64,000 nucleotides of DNA, from positions 985,288 through 1,049,287 of the forward strand of contig NZ_LN898230.1 of NCBI RefSeq assembly GCF_001457835.1, written 5' to 3'. The stretch is from Fenollaria timonensis. Lineage in GTDB: Bacteria; Bacillota; Clostridia; Tissierellales; Peptoniphilaceae. The position numbers and the translations under genes are program-made. The notes beneath the pieces were generated by a model. It was not told the DNA's origin, searched no databases, and worked only from the letters and a program-made list of their open reading frames with translations. Positions 27,562-36,818 of the stretch are shown here, one piece after another; the stretch's first letter is position 1, and the number at the start of each line of letters is the position of its first letter.

Positions 27562-28776
27562 TTATTGTAGTATTGTTCCTACTAAAATACCGTACCAGTT
27601 ACCTAATACGTAGCCAAGTGTACCAACTAATAGTGCTGGAACGATAAGTGCTTGCCAGCCCTTAGATACAGCCATAGCTGCTGCTGTTGTTGGTCCACCA
27701 ACGTTTGCGTTTGAAGCAATGATAACTTCTTCGATTGAGAATTTGAATATCTTGCCAAATAGTAGTGATATGATTAAGTTTGTGAATACTATGATAGCTG
27801 CTAGTGCTAATAGTAGTGGAGATTGTTCGATGATTAACTTTAATGAAGCTGGTGCTCCGATTACAGCGAAGAATAAATAGATTAAGAAAGTACCGATTTC
27901 TTGGCTGCCGTTAATCTTTTCGAAGAAGCCGCTAAATACTGATGCAAGTATCATAGTGATAGTTGTCATGATTAAGTATTTGTTACCTAATAGACCGTTA
28001 AATAATTGCAATACAAAGTTGCTTGTAGGTATAACTGAACCTAAGAATGAAGCAATAAGGTCTGATACAGTAACGATTAGGAAGGCACTTGCAACTACTG
28101 TTGCTATATCAAGTAATGATATATCCTTTGCTCCCCAATATTGAGCTGCCATAGTCTTGCTGCTGTCTTTAAGATCAGCGTTCTTTTCAAGTTCATCGAT
28201 GTATGGGTGTTTGTAAGCTTTTTGTATGAATGTCATACCTGGTAGAGCTATAAGCACGAAGAAGTATATAGCCATAAGTAGGTTATCTGCAACTAGTGCC
28301 GCACTTGTAATTGATTGATCAACTGCATAGTTGTCAGCCATAGCTACGAAGTTAACACTACCACCTGTGTATGTTCCTGTGAACATAGGGATAATATTGC
28401 CAATATCTGATATAGCGCCTCTTAAAATATAAAATGCTGCAAAAGAACCAAGTATAGTTCCTAATGAACTTAGTAGATAAATAATGAATACTCTACCTGA
28501 TTCTCTAGCAATCTTCTTGATATTTGCTTTGAATAATAGCATAGGTACTGCTAGAGGTACTACGTAGTCCCAAACCGCATCGTAAACTGGTGCACCAGCT
28601 GGTATAAAGTTTACGTTTGATAGTATCATAGTGATAGTTAGCGCTAGGATACAACCTGTTACCTTGTTTGCCCATTTGTACTTTTGTTCTAGGAATATAG
28701 CTAGAGCTGCTGAGCAGGCTAAAACTGACCATAGAGCCCAAGTATTCTCAGGCGAAATAAAACTTGCTAAAAACAT
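27562..28776 (-). CDS. DUF819 family membrane transporter
   Basis: 404 residues with about ten membrane helices. Matches the DUF819 (YjcL-like) family: LEQKYKWANKVTGCILAL, VPLAVPMLLFKANIKKIARESGR, FTGTYTGGSVNFVAMAD and the ending ASNANVGGPTTAAAMAVSKGW. Repeated Gly-Thr and Gly-Pro loops fit a carrier with inverted repeats, but the substrate of this family is not established. Single-gene unit with its own promoter and terminator, inserted between the ftsH and panT clusters. Confidence 0.9.
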   Translation of the reverse strand: MFLASFISPENTWALWSVLACSAALAIFLEQKYKWANKVTGCILALTITMILSNVNFIPAGAPVYDAVWDYVVPLAVPMLLFKANIKKIARESGRVFIIYLLSSLGTILGSFAAFYILRGAISDIGNIIPMFTGTYTGGSVNFVAMADNYAVDQSITSAALVADNLLMAIYFFVLIALPGMTFIQKAYKHPYIDELEKNADLKDSSKTMAAQYWGAKDISLLDIATVVASAFLIVTVSDLIASFLGSVIPTSNFVLQLFNGLLGNKYLIMTTITMILASVFSGFFEKINGSQEIGTFLIYLFFAVIGAPASLKLIIEQSPLLLALAAIIVFTNLIISLLFGKIFKFSIEEVIIASNANVGGPTTAAAMAVSKGWQALIVPALLVGTLGYVLGNWYGILVGTILQ

Positions 28777-28812
28777 AAAATCACTCCTTTATAGTAAACT
28801 ATTACAATAATA

Positions 28813-28841
28813 ATTATATCACTAGATAAATATTTTTTCAA
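28813..28841 (-). promoter_or_regulatory. Promoter of the DUF819 gene
   Basis: TTGAAA (28836-28841), 17-base spacer, TATAAT (28813-28818) on the minus strand. Confidence 0.7.
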
Positions 28842-28952
28842 GTATAAATGCTCATTTGTATAAATTTTTCTTATTCTTTATTGAGTATTTGCTAAATTAA
28901 TCAATAGTGAGTGCCCTATGCTAATGCTTTTGCACACCATATTGCACCCGCG

Positions 28953-29096
28953 CGACAGATGTCATATGCTCGTCATATATCATTTGCCCGTCGTATGCCA
29001 TCTGCTCGTCATATGTCACCCGCTCGTCATATGCCATCTGCCCGTCATTTGCCATCTGCTCTTCATATATCATCTAATCGCCATATCTCATCTATT
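28953..29096. repeat. Eight degenerate 18-bp tandem repeats
   Basis: Consensus cgtcatatgccatctgct, exactly 18 bp per unit from 28953 to 29096, diverging toward both ends. Because 18 is divisible by three, several frames stay open. On the plus strand a GTG at 28911 opens a 90-residue frame with hexapeptides like SARHMP; on the minus strand a frame gives MAYDEQ-like hexapeptides. Neither has a convincing ribosome binding site. The block lies between the ftsH terminator and the DUF819 promoter and is richer in G and C than its flanks. No spacers, so not CRISPR. Confidence 0.85.
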
Positions 29097-29125
29097 AGGA
29101 CCTTGCTTAGCAAAGCTATTAGCAA

Positions 29126-29155
29126 AATAAAAAAGCACCTGCCTAAGCAAGTGCT
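29126..29155 (-). terminator. Terminator of the ftsH operon
   Basis: AGCACTTGC / GCAGGTGCT on the minus strand (one G-T pair), short loop, then a T-run. Confidence 0.8.
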
Positions 29156-29162
29156 CTATATG

Positions 29163-30989
29163 CTATTCACCAAGAACTTCTAAAAATTCTTTTCTATTAA
29201 TTGTTTCTTTTTCAAGAAGTGTTTGAGCTAATTTCTCTAGCTTATCCTTATGCTCTAAAAGTATTTGTGTTGCTTCTTCTTTTGCTTTCAAGATAAAGTC
29301 TTTGATCTCTTGATCTATAGCATATTGAACTGCTTCTGAATAAACTTTCGTTCTGCCATAGTCCCTGCCGATGAAAACATTTTCGCCTTCATTGTCGTAG
29401 CAAACTGGTCCAAGCTTATCACTCATACCGTAAACAGTAACCATGTTTTTCGCAAGGTCTGTAGCTCTCTCGATGTCGTTTGATGCGCCTGTAGATATAT
29501 CTTTGAAGATAATCTCTTCAGCTATTCTACCACCAAGTAAGGACTTAAGCATATTCTCCATCATGGACTTTGTTGTGTAATTAAAGTCTTCTTTTGGAAG
29601 ATATTCTGTGAAGCCGCCTGCCCTGCCTCTAGGAACTATAGTTATCATGTTTACTGGATATAATTCGTCTGTGTAGTGACTAACTATTGCATGGCCTGCT
29701 TCGTGGTAGGCAACTATCTGTCTTTCTTTTTCTATGACTGTTTGTGATTTCTTTTCCGGTCCTGCGACTACCTTGATTGACGCTTCTTGAACTAGTCTCA
29801 TAGGTATCTTGTCTAAGTTTTCTCTTGCAGTTAATAGAGCCGCCTCATTTAGAAGGTTCTCTAGGTCTGCTGGTGAGAAGCCAACAGTTTTTTTAGCAAT
29901 ATTTTCAAGGTCAACATCTTCATCTATCTTTTTGTTCTTTGCATGAACTTCAAGTATTGCCTCTCTCGCCTTTACGTCAGGAAGTGAAACGTAGATATTT
30001 CTATCGAATCTACCCGGTCTTAATAAGGCTTTATCTAGTATGTCAGGTCTATTAGTTGCCGCCATAACGATGATGCCTTCGTTTTGCGAGAAGCCGTCCA
30101 TCTCTACTAAGAGTTGATTAAGTGTTTGCTCTCTTTCGTCGTTACCGCCACCAAGGCCAGCGCCTCTTTGTCTACCAACAGCATCGATTTCATCGATAAA
30201 GACTATGCACGGAGCATTCTTCTTCGCTGTTTGGAATAAATCTCTTACTCTTGAAGCACCAACGCCGACAAACATTTCCACAAAGTCTGAACCACTTATA
30301 GTGTAGAATGGCACTCCTGCTTCACCAGCAACGGCCTTAGATAGATATGTTTTACCTGTACCTGGCTCACCAACTAGCAAAACGCCTTTTGGTATTCTCG
30401 CGCCAAGCTTGATATACTTCATAGGATTTTTTAAGAAGTCAACTATTTCAAATAGCTCTTCTTTTTCTTCGACAAGTCCTGCAACGTCCGCAAATTTAAC
30501 GACTTTGCCATTGACAGTTTTGGACTCTCTTGCTCTGGATCTACCAAAGTTTTGAGGGCTCGTTCCATCTTGACCTCTTGGTGATACTAAAGCTCTCATG
30601 ATAAACATGAAGAATATCATTGATCCAAGCATCATTAGTATGTTTATCATCATTGAGTTATCTCTAGGCATAGTAACGTCGTATTGAAGCTTGTCCGCTA
30701 TAACTCTGTCTTTTACATAATCATCGTAAATGGATTTCCATACGTTCGGGTCTACCTCTACGTAATCGCTCTTGCCATCGTTCTTTGTATATTTAAATCC
30801 GTAACCTTCTTGGCTAATTCTCTTTACTTTTCCATCTTTAATATCGTTTATGAAGGTATTGACATTGGCCCTGTCCTCTTCAAAAAAGCTGCCCGAGAAA
30901 AATCTCAGTGACACGAAGACAAGTATCAATATAAATGCATAAACAATTATATTTCTCATTGAAGATCTTCTCAATTTATTCCTCCTCAC
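29163..30989 (-). CDS. ftsH: ATP-dependent zinc metalloprotease FtsH
   Basis: 608 residues. Two N-terminal membrane helices (about 11-29 and 112-130) flank an extracytoplasmic domain; then the AAA+ module with Walker A GEPGTGKT, Walker [12 protein letters not shown], the aromatic-glycine pore [11 protein letters not shown] neighbourhood and SRH arginine fingers, and the protease domain with zinc motif HEAGH and the third ligand in TDLAKNMV. Degrades membrane and short-lived regulatory proteins. Last gene of the tilS-hpt-ftsH run, overlapping hpt by 14 bases. Confidence 0.98.
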   Translation of the reverse strand: MRRNKLRRSSMRNIIVYAFILILVFVSLRFFSGSFFEEDRANVNTFINDIKDGKVKRISQEGYGFKYTKNDGKSDYVEVDPNVWKSIYDDYVKDRVIADKLQYDVTMPRDNSMMINILMMLGSMIFFMFIMRALVSPRGQDGTSPQNFGRSRARESKTVNGKVVKFADVAGLVEEKEELFEIVDFLKNPMKYIKLGARIPKGVLLVGEPGTGKTYLSKAVAGEAGVPFYTISGSDFVEMFVGVGASRVRDLFQTAKKNAPCIVFIDEIDAVGRQRGAGLGGGNDEREQTLNQLLVEMDGFSQNEGIIVMAATNRPDILDKALLRPGRFDRNIYVSLPDVKAREAILEVHAKNKKIDEDVDLENIAKKTVGFSPADLENLLNEAALLTARENLDKIPMRLVQEASIKVVAGPEKKSQTVIEKERQIVAYHEAGHAIVSHYTDELYPVNMITIVPRGRAGGFTEYLPKEDFNYTTKSMMENMLKSLLGGRIAEEIIFKDISTGASNDIERATDLAKNMVTVYGMSDKLGPVCYDNEGENVFIGRDYGRTKVYSEAVQYAIDQEIKDFILKAKEEATQILLEHKDKLEKLAQTLLEKETINRKEFLEVLGE

Positions 30990-31527
30990 TTAAACAAGTT
31001 TCGTCTAAAACTCCAATATATGGCAGATTCCTTAAGTGCTCGTTATAATCAAGGCCGTAGCCGATAATGAACTTATCAGGTATTTCAAAGCCAACGTAGT
31101 CAACTTTTATATCTACGACTCTTCTTTCACTTTTGTTAAGCAGTGTAACTATCTTAACTGATTTTGCTCCCTTATTTAAAAGGTACTCATGAAGACACTT
31201 TAGCGTAAATCCTGAGTCGATGATATCTTCGATAATCAGTATGTCTTCGCCTTTTGGATCAAACTCCATATCTAGCTTTATATTAACTTGGCCATCTGAT
31301 TTAGTCTTGTTACCATAGCTTGACGCTCTCATAAAGTCTACTCTAAGCTCGTGATTATCAACGTTTTTTATTAAATCACCCATAAATACAAAGGATCCCT
31401 TTAGTATACCAACGAAGATTGGGCTCTTGCCTTTGTAATCCTCAGTCAATTGTTTTGCTAGTTCTAAAACTTTTGCTTGAATTTCTTCTTCTGTGAACAT
31501 TATTTCTTTAATTCTATAAGCCATCAT
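30976..31527 (-). CDS. hpt: Hypoxanthine phosphoribosyltransferase
   Basis: 183 residues. PRTase loops: [17 protein letters not shown] near residue 37, [13 protein letters not shown] (flexible catalytic loop), the PRPP-binding [14 protein letters not shown] near 95 and [28 protein letters not shown] near the end. Salvages hypoxanthine and guanine to IMP and GMP. Overlaps tilS and ftsH by 14 bases each, the conserved Firmicutes arrangement. Confidence 0.97.
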   Translation of the reverse strand: MMAYRIKEIMFTEEEIQAKVLELAKQLTEDYKGKSPIFVGILKGSFVFMGDLIKNVDNHELRVDFMRASSYGNKTKSDGQVNIKLDMEFDPKGEDILIIEDIIDSGFTLKCLHEYLLNKGAKSVKIVTLLNKSERRVVDIKVDYVGFEIPDKFIIGYGLDYNEHLRNLPYIGVLDETCLSEEE

Positions 31528-32869
31528 TACCCTCCATTATAACGTTTAGATAGTTTTTAGTTTTGCTACTTGCCCTATATTTATCAGCGATGTCGTAGCC
31601 CACAACGCAGGCTATCTCGTCACCATTCATCAGAAACAAAACTTTACTTCTATCGTCCGAAGACACTTTTTTATCAACAAAGTAGTCCTTAATCTTCTTA
31701 GTGCCCTTCATGCCAAAGGGGTTAAACCTATCGCCGCTGCGTCTATTTCTAAGACTAAGCTTACCAGTCAATAAATCGTAATCTAGGTACTTTTTGCTAA
31801 GTATTTTATCACTTAATACAAATTTAAATTTACTGCCATAAATATTGTATACTTTATCCAATTTAAAGTCAAGCGATATTTCTTCTGAAAGCTCATTAAT
31901 ATCAAGCTTTTTGAATATAGTTTTGTCAAAATCATTCACAAGATAATGCTTGCCATCTATATCATATTTTTTACCCGAATCGAGCTTAATTAAATTAATC
32001 ATATCCTCGATATTGTCTTTGCTGATATTGTTTAAATAATTTAAATTATCTCTTAAAAATTTTCTTAAAACAAGAGTCTTTTCGTAGTGATTAAGATTGT
32101 TGAAGCCCTCTCTATCAATGGTATTAGCCTTAACTATGTCAATGTACTTATCGTTAATAATGCCATTGAGATAAAGATTATTTTCTTTTGCAATAGAGGC
32201 TAGTCTCGACATAGACGAAACGATATTCTCATTAAAATTCTTTTTGATAAATGGAATAATCTCGTTACGAATCATGTTTCTTTTGTAATCGTTAGTGAAG
32301 TTCGTCGAGTCATCGACGTAATGGATATTATTTTCTTTTAAAAAATCAAGTATCTCTGACTTTTCAAAGCAAAGTATAGGCCTTATGTAAAAGTCCCTTC
32401 TTAATGGAATCGATTCAAGTCCATCGAGCCCTGTGCCTCTAAATATATTTAGGAATATGGTCTCGGCCACATCGTTTTCATTGTGAGCTATGGCGACCTT
32501 ATCTGCCTTGTGCTTTTCCTTAATCTCTTCGAAGAAAAGGTATCTTAGCTTGCGGCCCGCCTCTTCGCAAGTAAGTGAGTGCTCCTTGGCGTAGCCTGCC
32601 ATGTCGATGTGATCTACTTCATATATAAGTCCGTTTTTTTCTGCGAGCTTCTTAACAAAGTCTTCATCTCTTTGTGCTTCAGCGCCTCTAAGGCCATGAT
32701 TCACGTGAGAGACTATAATCTTAAGATTATAATTATCTTTGATAGCTAAAAGCATTTCAAGCATAAAAACGGAGTCAGAGCCGCCTGATACAGCGCTGAC
32801 TATGGTATCGCCCTTATCGATTAAATTATTTTCTTCGATGAAATTTTTGAACTTTTCTAATGTATTCAT
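31514..32869 (-). CDS. tilS: tRNA(Ile)-lysidine synthetase
   Basis: 451 residues. N-terminal PP-loop ATPase domain with SGGSDSVFML near residue 29, HVNHGLRGAEAQRDEDFV, and HNENDVAETIFLNIFRGTGLDGL. C-terminal TilS domain near residues 375-440 (GDRFNPFGMKGTKKIKDYFVDKK). Converts the C34 of tRNA-Ile(CAU) to lysidine so that it reads AUA. Shows that CAU-anticodon tRNAs must be told apart in this genome. Confidence 0.96.
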   Translation of the reverse strand: MNTLEKFKNFIEENNLIDKGDTIVSAVSGGSDSVFMLEMLLAIKDNYNLKIIVSHVNHGLRGAEAQRDEDFVKKLAEKNGLIYEVDHIDMAGYAKEHSLTCEEAGRKLRYLFFEEIKEKHKADKVAIAHNENDVAETIFLNIFRGTGLDGLESIPLRRDFYIRPILCFEKSEILDFLKENNIHYVDDSTNFTNDYKRNMIRNEIIPFIKKNFNENIVSSMSRLASIAKENNLYLNGIINDKYIDIVKANTIDREGFNNLNHYEKTLVLRKFLRDNLNYLNNISKDNIEDMINLIKLDSGKKYDIDGKHYLVNDFDKTIFKKLDINELSEEISLDFKLDKVYNIYGSKFKFVLSDKILSKKYLDYDLLTGKLSLRNRRSGDRFNPFGMKGTKKIKDYFVDKKVSSDDRSKVLFLMNGDEIACVVGYDIADKYRASSKTKNYLNVIMEGNDGL

Positions 32870-32901
32870 AATAACCTCTGCTCTTAGAAAAAATATATAA
32901 A

Positions 32902-32933
32902 GTAAAATTAAAGGCTGAACAAATTGTTCAACC
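32902..32933 (-). terminator. Terminator after the S1-domain gene
   Basis: GGTTGAACAA / TTGTTCAGCC (one G-T pair) then TTTAATTTT on the minus strand. Confidence 0.55.
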
Positions 32934-32959
32934 TTGCTAAATTCATATTGCTTAAGAAG

Positions 32960-33442
32960 CTATCTATCGTAATTACCCTTCTTTGAGTGATAGCTGCTCC
33001 TTCTGTTTTCTTTAAACTTCATTTGATCCATCTTCTCAGTACTTTCTTTTAAAAATCTTGAGATCTTATCTTCGAAGCTTAAATCTTGAGACTCTGTCTT
33101 TTCTCCTTCCCAAGTGTAAACCTTCCTAGCTTGTGGCTTAGAAAAATCTTTTCTTGGCTTTGAGAAATCTTTTTTATTATTAAAATCTCTTTGCTTAACA
33201 AATTCTTTTTTTGGAAGAGTTTGCTTAATTGACAAACTTAGCTTTCCGTTCTCATTTGACAAAACTTTGGCTTTAACCTCTTGTCCCTTCTCTAAAACAT
33301 CTGAAACGTTTTCCACGTAATCATTTGATATCTCCGAGATATGTACAAGACCATTTTGCCCACCTTCTATTTCGATAAAAGCACCGAAATTAGTAATATT
33401 AACAACTTTTCCACTCACGATGTCTCCAACTGAAAGCGTCAT
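32960..33442 (-). CDS. S1 RNA-binding domain protein, YabR-like
   Basis: 160 residues from ATG 33442; a TTG at 33451 is in frame but only three bases from AGGAGG. Residues 1-70 are an S1 OB-fold (LSVGDIVSGKVVNITNFGAFIEI, GLVHISEISNDYVENV); the rest is Lys/Arg-rich and disordered (KDFSKPRKDFSKPQ). It corresponds in position and domain to YabR of Bacillus, which lies between divIC and tilS. Probably binds ribosomal RNA or ribosomes; function not settled. Confidence 0.85.
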   Translation of the reverse strand: MTLSVGDIVSGKVVNITNFGAFIEIEGGQNGLVHISEISNDYVENVSDVLEKGQEVKAKVLSNENGKLSLSIKQTLPKKEFVKQRDFNNKKDFSKPRKDFSKPQARKVYTWEGEKTESQDLSFEDKISRFLKESTEKMDQMKFKENRRSSYHSKKGNYDR

Positions 33443-33466
33443 AAAAAACAAAATCCTCCTTAATTA

Positions 33467-33775
33467 TTATTTGTTTTCCTTAAATATATCAGTGTCGACT
33501 TTGTCAACAACTTTTATTTCTTTAGGCTTAATCATGCCTAATTCATCTCTAGCTATTAGTTCAATAAATTCTTGAGTTTTGGACTTAGAAAGCAATACCT
33601 TTACGTCTGATATTTCATCCTTAAGTTCTGCAATCTCCTCTTGCTTTGCCTTATCTTCTTTCACTAATTTATTGTAAGTTACTACTTGATTATATAAGTG
33701 GATTGACACAATTAATAATAAGGATATAACACCTAACTTAAATGCTGTAATACCACCTTTTTTATTTTTTTTCAT
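33467..33775 (-). CDS. divIC: DivIC/FtsB-like septum formation protein
   Basis: About 102 residues starting at the ATG at 33775, eight bases after AAGGAG; codons before it (to 33784) lie too near the RBS. Basic cytoplasmic start, one membrane helix (about 10-28), a coiled coil (KLVKEDKAKQEEIAELKDEI) and the IARDELGMIKPKE motif that ends DivIC/FtsB proteins. Bridges divisome components. Position between rqcP and yabR is the conserved one. Confidence 0.88.
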   Translation of the reverse strand: MKKNKKGGITAFKLGVISLLLIVSIHLYNQVVTYNKLVKEDKAKQEEIAELKDEISDVKVLLSKSKTQEFIELIARDELGMIKPKEIKVVDKVDTDIFKENK

Positions 33776-33794
33776 AATCATCACTCCTTACAAA

Positions 33795-34034
33795 TCATAG
33801 CTCTTTATACATCAGCTTAGCCTGATCCTTGTTTGGACTCTCCATCAAGGATAGTACTTCATAGCTTCTGTGCTCATCGTTAAACGTTGTCGTTATAACG
33901 TCGCCAATTTTTAATTCGTCGCCTGGCTTAGCTACTTTAGAATTTATAAGTATCTTGCCGCTCTTCGCAGCATCGTTAGCTACTGTTCTTCTCTTAATAA
34001 TTCTCGATAGTTTTAAAAACTTATCAAGTCTCAT
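33795..34034 (-). CDS. rqcP: S4-domain RNA-binding protein RqcP
   Basis: 79 residues, nearly all one S4 domain (MRLDKFLKLSRIIKRRTVANDAAKSG..ILINSKVAKPGDELKIGD). RqcP (YabO) stabilises the peptidyl-tRNA during C-terminal alanine tailing by RqcH on stalled 50S subunits. Identification is supported by its position upstream of divIC. Confidence 0.92.
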   Translation of the reverse strand: MRLDKFLKLSRIIKRRTVANDAAKSGKILINSKVAKPGDELKIGDVITTTFNDEHRSYEVLSLMESPNKDQAKLMYKEL

Positions 34035-34057
34035 GAAATCACCCTTATGTACATCGT

Positions 34058-34086
34058 AGAAAGTCAGGCAGAGCCTGACTTTTTAC
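34058..34086. terminator. Bidirectional terminator hairpin after hup
   Basis: AAGTCAGGC / GCCTGACTT with a 3-base loop region; T-run stronger on the plus strand. It lies between hup and rqcP, so read-through or an internal promoter would be needed for rqcP. Confidence 0.6.
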
Positions 34087-34122
34087 TTATTCTGCTAAAA
34101 TAAACTTCCCTTAGGGTCTAGC

Positions 34123-34416
34123 TTATTTTCTTTTTCCTTTAGTGTTAACAGTTTCTTTTAAAGTCTTACCAGCTTTGAAAACAGGTGCTTTTGATGCAGG
34201 AATCTTAATTTTTTGCTTAGGATCTCTTGGGTTTCTTCCTTCTCTAGCTTTTCTGTCCTTTACTTCGAAAGTACCAAAGCCAACTAATTGAACCTTATCA
34301 CCTTTTTTAAGTGTTTCAGTAACAACACCTGTAAAAGCGTTTAGACAAGCTTCAACGTCCTTCTTAGTCATTTCAGTTTTTTCAGCCATAGCTGCAACTA
34401 ATTGAGATTTGTTCAT
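34123..34416 (-). CDS. hup: DNA-binding protein HU
   Basis: 97 residues: MNKSQLVAAMAEKTEMTKKDVEACLNAF (dimer helices) and the DNA arm with GFGTFEVKDRKAREGRNPRDPKQKIKIPA, ending in a Lys-rich tail. Bends and compacts DNA. Own promoter at 34476-34503 with a leader hairpin (AGAGCC/GGCTTT). Confidence 0.98.
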   Translation of the reverse strand: MNKSQLVAAMAEKTEMTKKDVEACLNAFTGVVTETLKKGDKVQLVGFGTFEVKDRKAREGRNPRDPKQKIKIPASKAPVFKAGKTLKETVNTKGKRK

Positions 34417-34475
34417 AATAAATCCTCCTTTTAAAAAGTGCTTTGAAAAGCCATTTGCGGCTCTTCTATACTTAT

Positions 34476-34503
34476 ATTATAACCTATTTTCGCTAAAAAT
34501 CAA
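34476..34503 (-). promoter_or_regulatory. Promoter of hup
   Basis: TTGATT (34498-34503), 16-base spacer, TATAAT (34476-34481) on the minus strand. Confidence 0.65.
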
Positions 34504-34534
34504 GGTTTTTTTGCATTTTTTTCTAATTTTATTG

Positions 34535-34561
34535 AAAAAATAGCGATTTTTTTGCTATTTT
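34535..34561 (-). terminator. Terminator whose stem contains the flippase stop codon
   Basis: AAAATAGC / GCTATTTT, loop of A's and TC, then a T-run on the minus strand. The TAG stop of the 34555-36123 gene is in the left arm. Confidence 0.7.
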
Positions 34562-36123
34562 GATATAAAATCTTCTATTTTTACCAATTTTAGTAAAAGT
34601 GCAAGACCAGCATAAACTATAATCCCAAAGGAAATCGATAGCGATGTCGATATCAAAAGTGAAAATCTCATGCTTAAAAGTTCATATACTATCTTAACTG
34701 AGACAGCCATAATTATGCTTATGGCTAAAACTTTTATCGCGTAAGATAATAAATTATATTTTTTATCGACTATCTTTTCTAGATCGATATAGTTTAGTAC
34801 CATAGCTACTAAGAATGCGACAACTGTACTTATTGCCGCGCCTTTTACATTAAAGTAGCTGATGCCAGTTAATACGTATGTTAAAACGATTTTAACGAGT
34901 GAGCCAATCACGAGATTCTTAACTGGCTTTTCTGGGCTGCCTACCGCTTGAAGTATGGCAGTAAGTATCTGTATCAAACATAGGCAGATAAGGCTTATTG
35001 ATAGTATGCTAAGCAGTTCAGCTGTGCCATTTATGGCCTCAGGCGAATTATTATAATATATTAAGGATATGATTGGTTTACTTAGCGCGATAAAACCTAG
35101 TGCACATGGAAAGGCAAAAAGGCAAGTAAACTTAAGTCCACTATATATCGTTTGATGCATTTTTTCATGATCATTTTTAACCATGTAAGCAGAAACTAGT
35201 GGCACTATACTCATTGACAAGGCTATGGATATAGCTTGAGGCATGTTAATAAGTGTTGTCGCCATACCCTTTAACCAGCCGAACATATCGTTCGCCTGCT
35301 CCATAGTGTAGCCTATGTCTGTTAATCTCATAAATACTAGCTTTGTATCGATGAAGTCCATAAGTGGATTGATTGACGCGCCTATGGTGATGGGAACTGC
35401 TATGGCTAAGATGTCTCTTATTACTTCCTTATCATCATAGATGAAGCCGCTCTCATCAAGTCTTTCTTCTTCCTTATATGATTTATAATTAAATAAAAAT
35501 ACTATAAGCAAAAATAAAAAGCCGAAGAAGGCTCCGATTGAACCGCCTGATTGTGCTGCACCTGCTGCAACGGCTACGCCATACATCTTTAGGGCGTACT
35601 TTGTAAGCATTAGCCCAAAGATTAGTTTGAATAGCTGCTCTATAACTTGTGAGATGGCTGTCGGCACCATATTTTCCTTGCCTTGATAAAAGCCTCTAAA
35701 TGATGACATCAACGGTGCAAATATAAGGGCTGGTATAAGTGCGACTAAGGAGTACCAGCTGTTTTCATTTTGCAAAAAGCCAACTATTTGGTGGCTGAAA
35801 ACGTAAACAAAGAGCGCACTCGCTATACCCAGTATGAACATAAGCTTTGTCGACTCTCTGAATACTTTATGTGCTGCCTTTACTCTTCCTAGCGCATAAT
35901 TCTCTGAAACAAGCTTGGCAACCGCTATCGGTAGGCCCGCTGTTGATATAGTTAAGAGTATTTGATACACAGGATAAGCCGCTTGATAGTAGCCAATCCC
36001 TGTATCCATAATGATGTTTGTTATAGGTATTCTATATACAGCGCCTATAATCTTAACTAAGATGCCCGCTATAACAAGAATAAAGGTATTCTTAAAAAAT
36101 TTATTTGTTTTTTTCTTTTCCAT
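34555..36123 (-). CDS. SpoVB/MurJ-like lipid-linked oligosaccharide flippase
   Basis: 522 residues with about 14 membrane helices. Starts with FKNTFILVIAGILVKIIGAVYRIPI and contains GIGYYQAAYPVYQILLTISTAGLPIAVAKLVSE, the signature of the SpoVB/YabM group in the MOP superfamily. These flip lipid II or related precursors. In Bacillus a yabM gene stands in this same neighbourhood upstream of rqcP; no sporulation genes accompany it here, so a vegetative wall role is likely. Last gene of the comEA-sel run. Confidence 0.9.
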   Translation of the reverse strand: MEKKKTNKFFKNTFILVIAGILVKIIGAVYRIPITNIIMDTGIGYYQAAYPVYQILLTISTAGLPIAVAKLVSENYALGRVKAAHKVFRESTKLMFILGIASALFVYVFSHQIVGFLQNENSWYSLVALIPALIFAPLMSSFRGFYQGKENMVPTAISQVIEQLFKLIFGLMLTKYALKMYGVAVAAGAAQSGGSIGAFFGFLFLLIVFLFNYKSYKEEERLDESGFIYDDKEVIRDILAIAVPITIGASINPLMDFIDTKLVFMRLTDIGYTMEQANDMFGWLKGMATTLINMPQAISIALSMSIVPLVSAYMVKNDHEKMHQTIYSGLKFTCLFAFPCALGFIALSKPIISLIYYNNSPEAINGTAELLSILSISLICLCLIQILTAILQAVGSPEKPVKNLVIGSLVKIVLTYVLTGISYFNVKGAAISTVVAFLVAMVLNYIDLEKIVDKKYNLLSYAIKVLAISIIMAVSVKIVYELLSMRFSLLISTSLSISFGIIVYAGLALLLKLVKIEDFISK

Positions 36124-36126
36124 ATA

Positions 36127-36810
36127 TTAATCTACGAAGTAGTAGCCTACCCCCCATTTAGTCTTTAAAAATTTTGGTCTCTTGCTGCTCTCTTCTATCT
36201 TGTTTCTAAGCCTTCTGATGTGAACGTCAACAGTCCTTTCATCGCCGTAGAATTGATAGCCCCAAACCTTTTCCAATAGGTCCTTTCTCGAGAAAACAAC
36301 TTCTTTATTTGAAGCAAGTATATAGAGTAAATCAAATTCCTTGCCTGTTAGTGAAATTTCTACACCATCTTTAAAAAGTTTTCTGCCAATGGTGTTTATG
36401 GTGAAGTGATTAAACTCAAGTATATTGTTCTTCGAATCGTCATTTGCGCCTTGAACTCTTCTAAACAAGGACTTCATCCTAGCTTTAAGCTCAAGAATAT
36501 TGTAAGGCTTAACTAAAAAGTCATCTGCACCATATTCAAGTGCAAGTATCTTTTTAATCTCTTCCTTATTATTTGTCGATATGATTATGGCGACGTTTGA
36601 GTCCCTTCTGATGTCTTGGCATAGATTGAGACCGCTCTTGTCTGGCAAGTCTATCTCCATAATTATTAAATTATACTCATTTGGCTTAAGAAGCTTTTGT
36701 GCCTCTTCAGCGCTATATGCTGTATCTATAAGATACTCATCTTGTTCTAGACTGTATTTGAGACCCTGAACAAAGGTTTCATCACTATCTATTAATAAAA
36801 TCTTTTGCAT
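36127..36810 (-). CDS. OmpR-type regulator with Glu at the phosphoacceptor position
   Basis: 227 residues: receiver-like domain then a winged helix (LTGKEFDLLYILASNKEVV, VWGYQFYGDERTVDVHIRRLR). The acidic pocket is ILLIDSDETF, so the second usual Asp is Ser, and the site normally read as L-D-I-x-L-P is IIMEIDLPD: aligned on LP, the phosphoacceptor is Glu. The Lys (LVKPYN) is kept. No kinase gene is adjacent. It may work without phosphorylation, Glu mimicking the active state. It sits between selB and the flippase, nine bases after selB, so it is in the selenium operon. Confidence 0.9.
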   Translation of the reverse strand: MQKILLIDSDETFVQGLKYSLEQDEYLIDTAYSAEEAQKLLKPNEYNLIIMEIDLPDKSGLNLCQDIRRDSNVAIIISTNNKEEIKKILALEYGADDFLVKPYNILELKARMKSLFRRVQGANDDSKNNILEFNHFTINTIGRKLFKDGVEISLTGKEFDLLYILASNKEVVFSRKDLLEKVWGYQFYGDERTVDVHIRRLRNKIEESSKRPKFLKTKWGVGYYFVD

Positions 36811-36818
36811 ATATACTC

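Noticed and set aside
28953..29096. CRISPR array
   Set aside because: Units are contiguous with no spacers, and no cas genes are near.
28911..29183. 90-codon plus-strand repeat frame (SARHMP)
   Set aside because: Weak start, runs across the ftsH terminator into the ftsH gene; recorded under the repeat instead.
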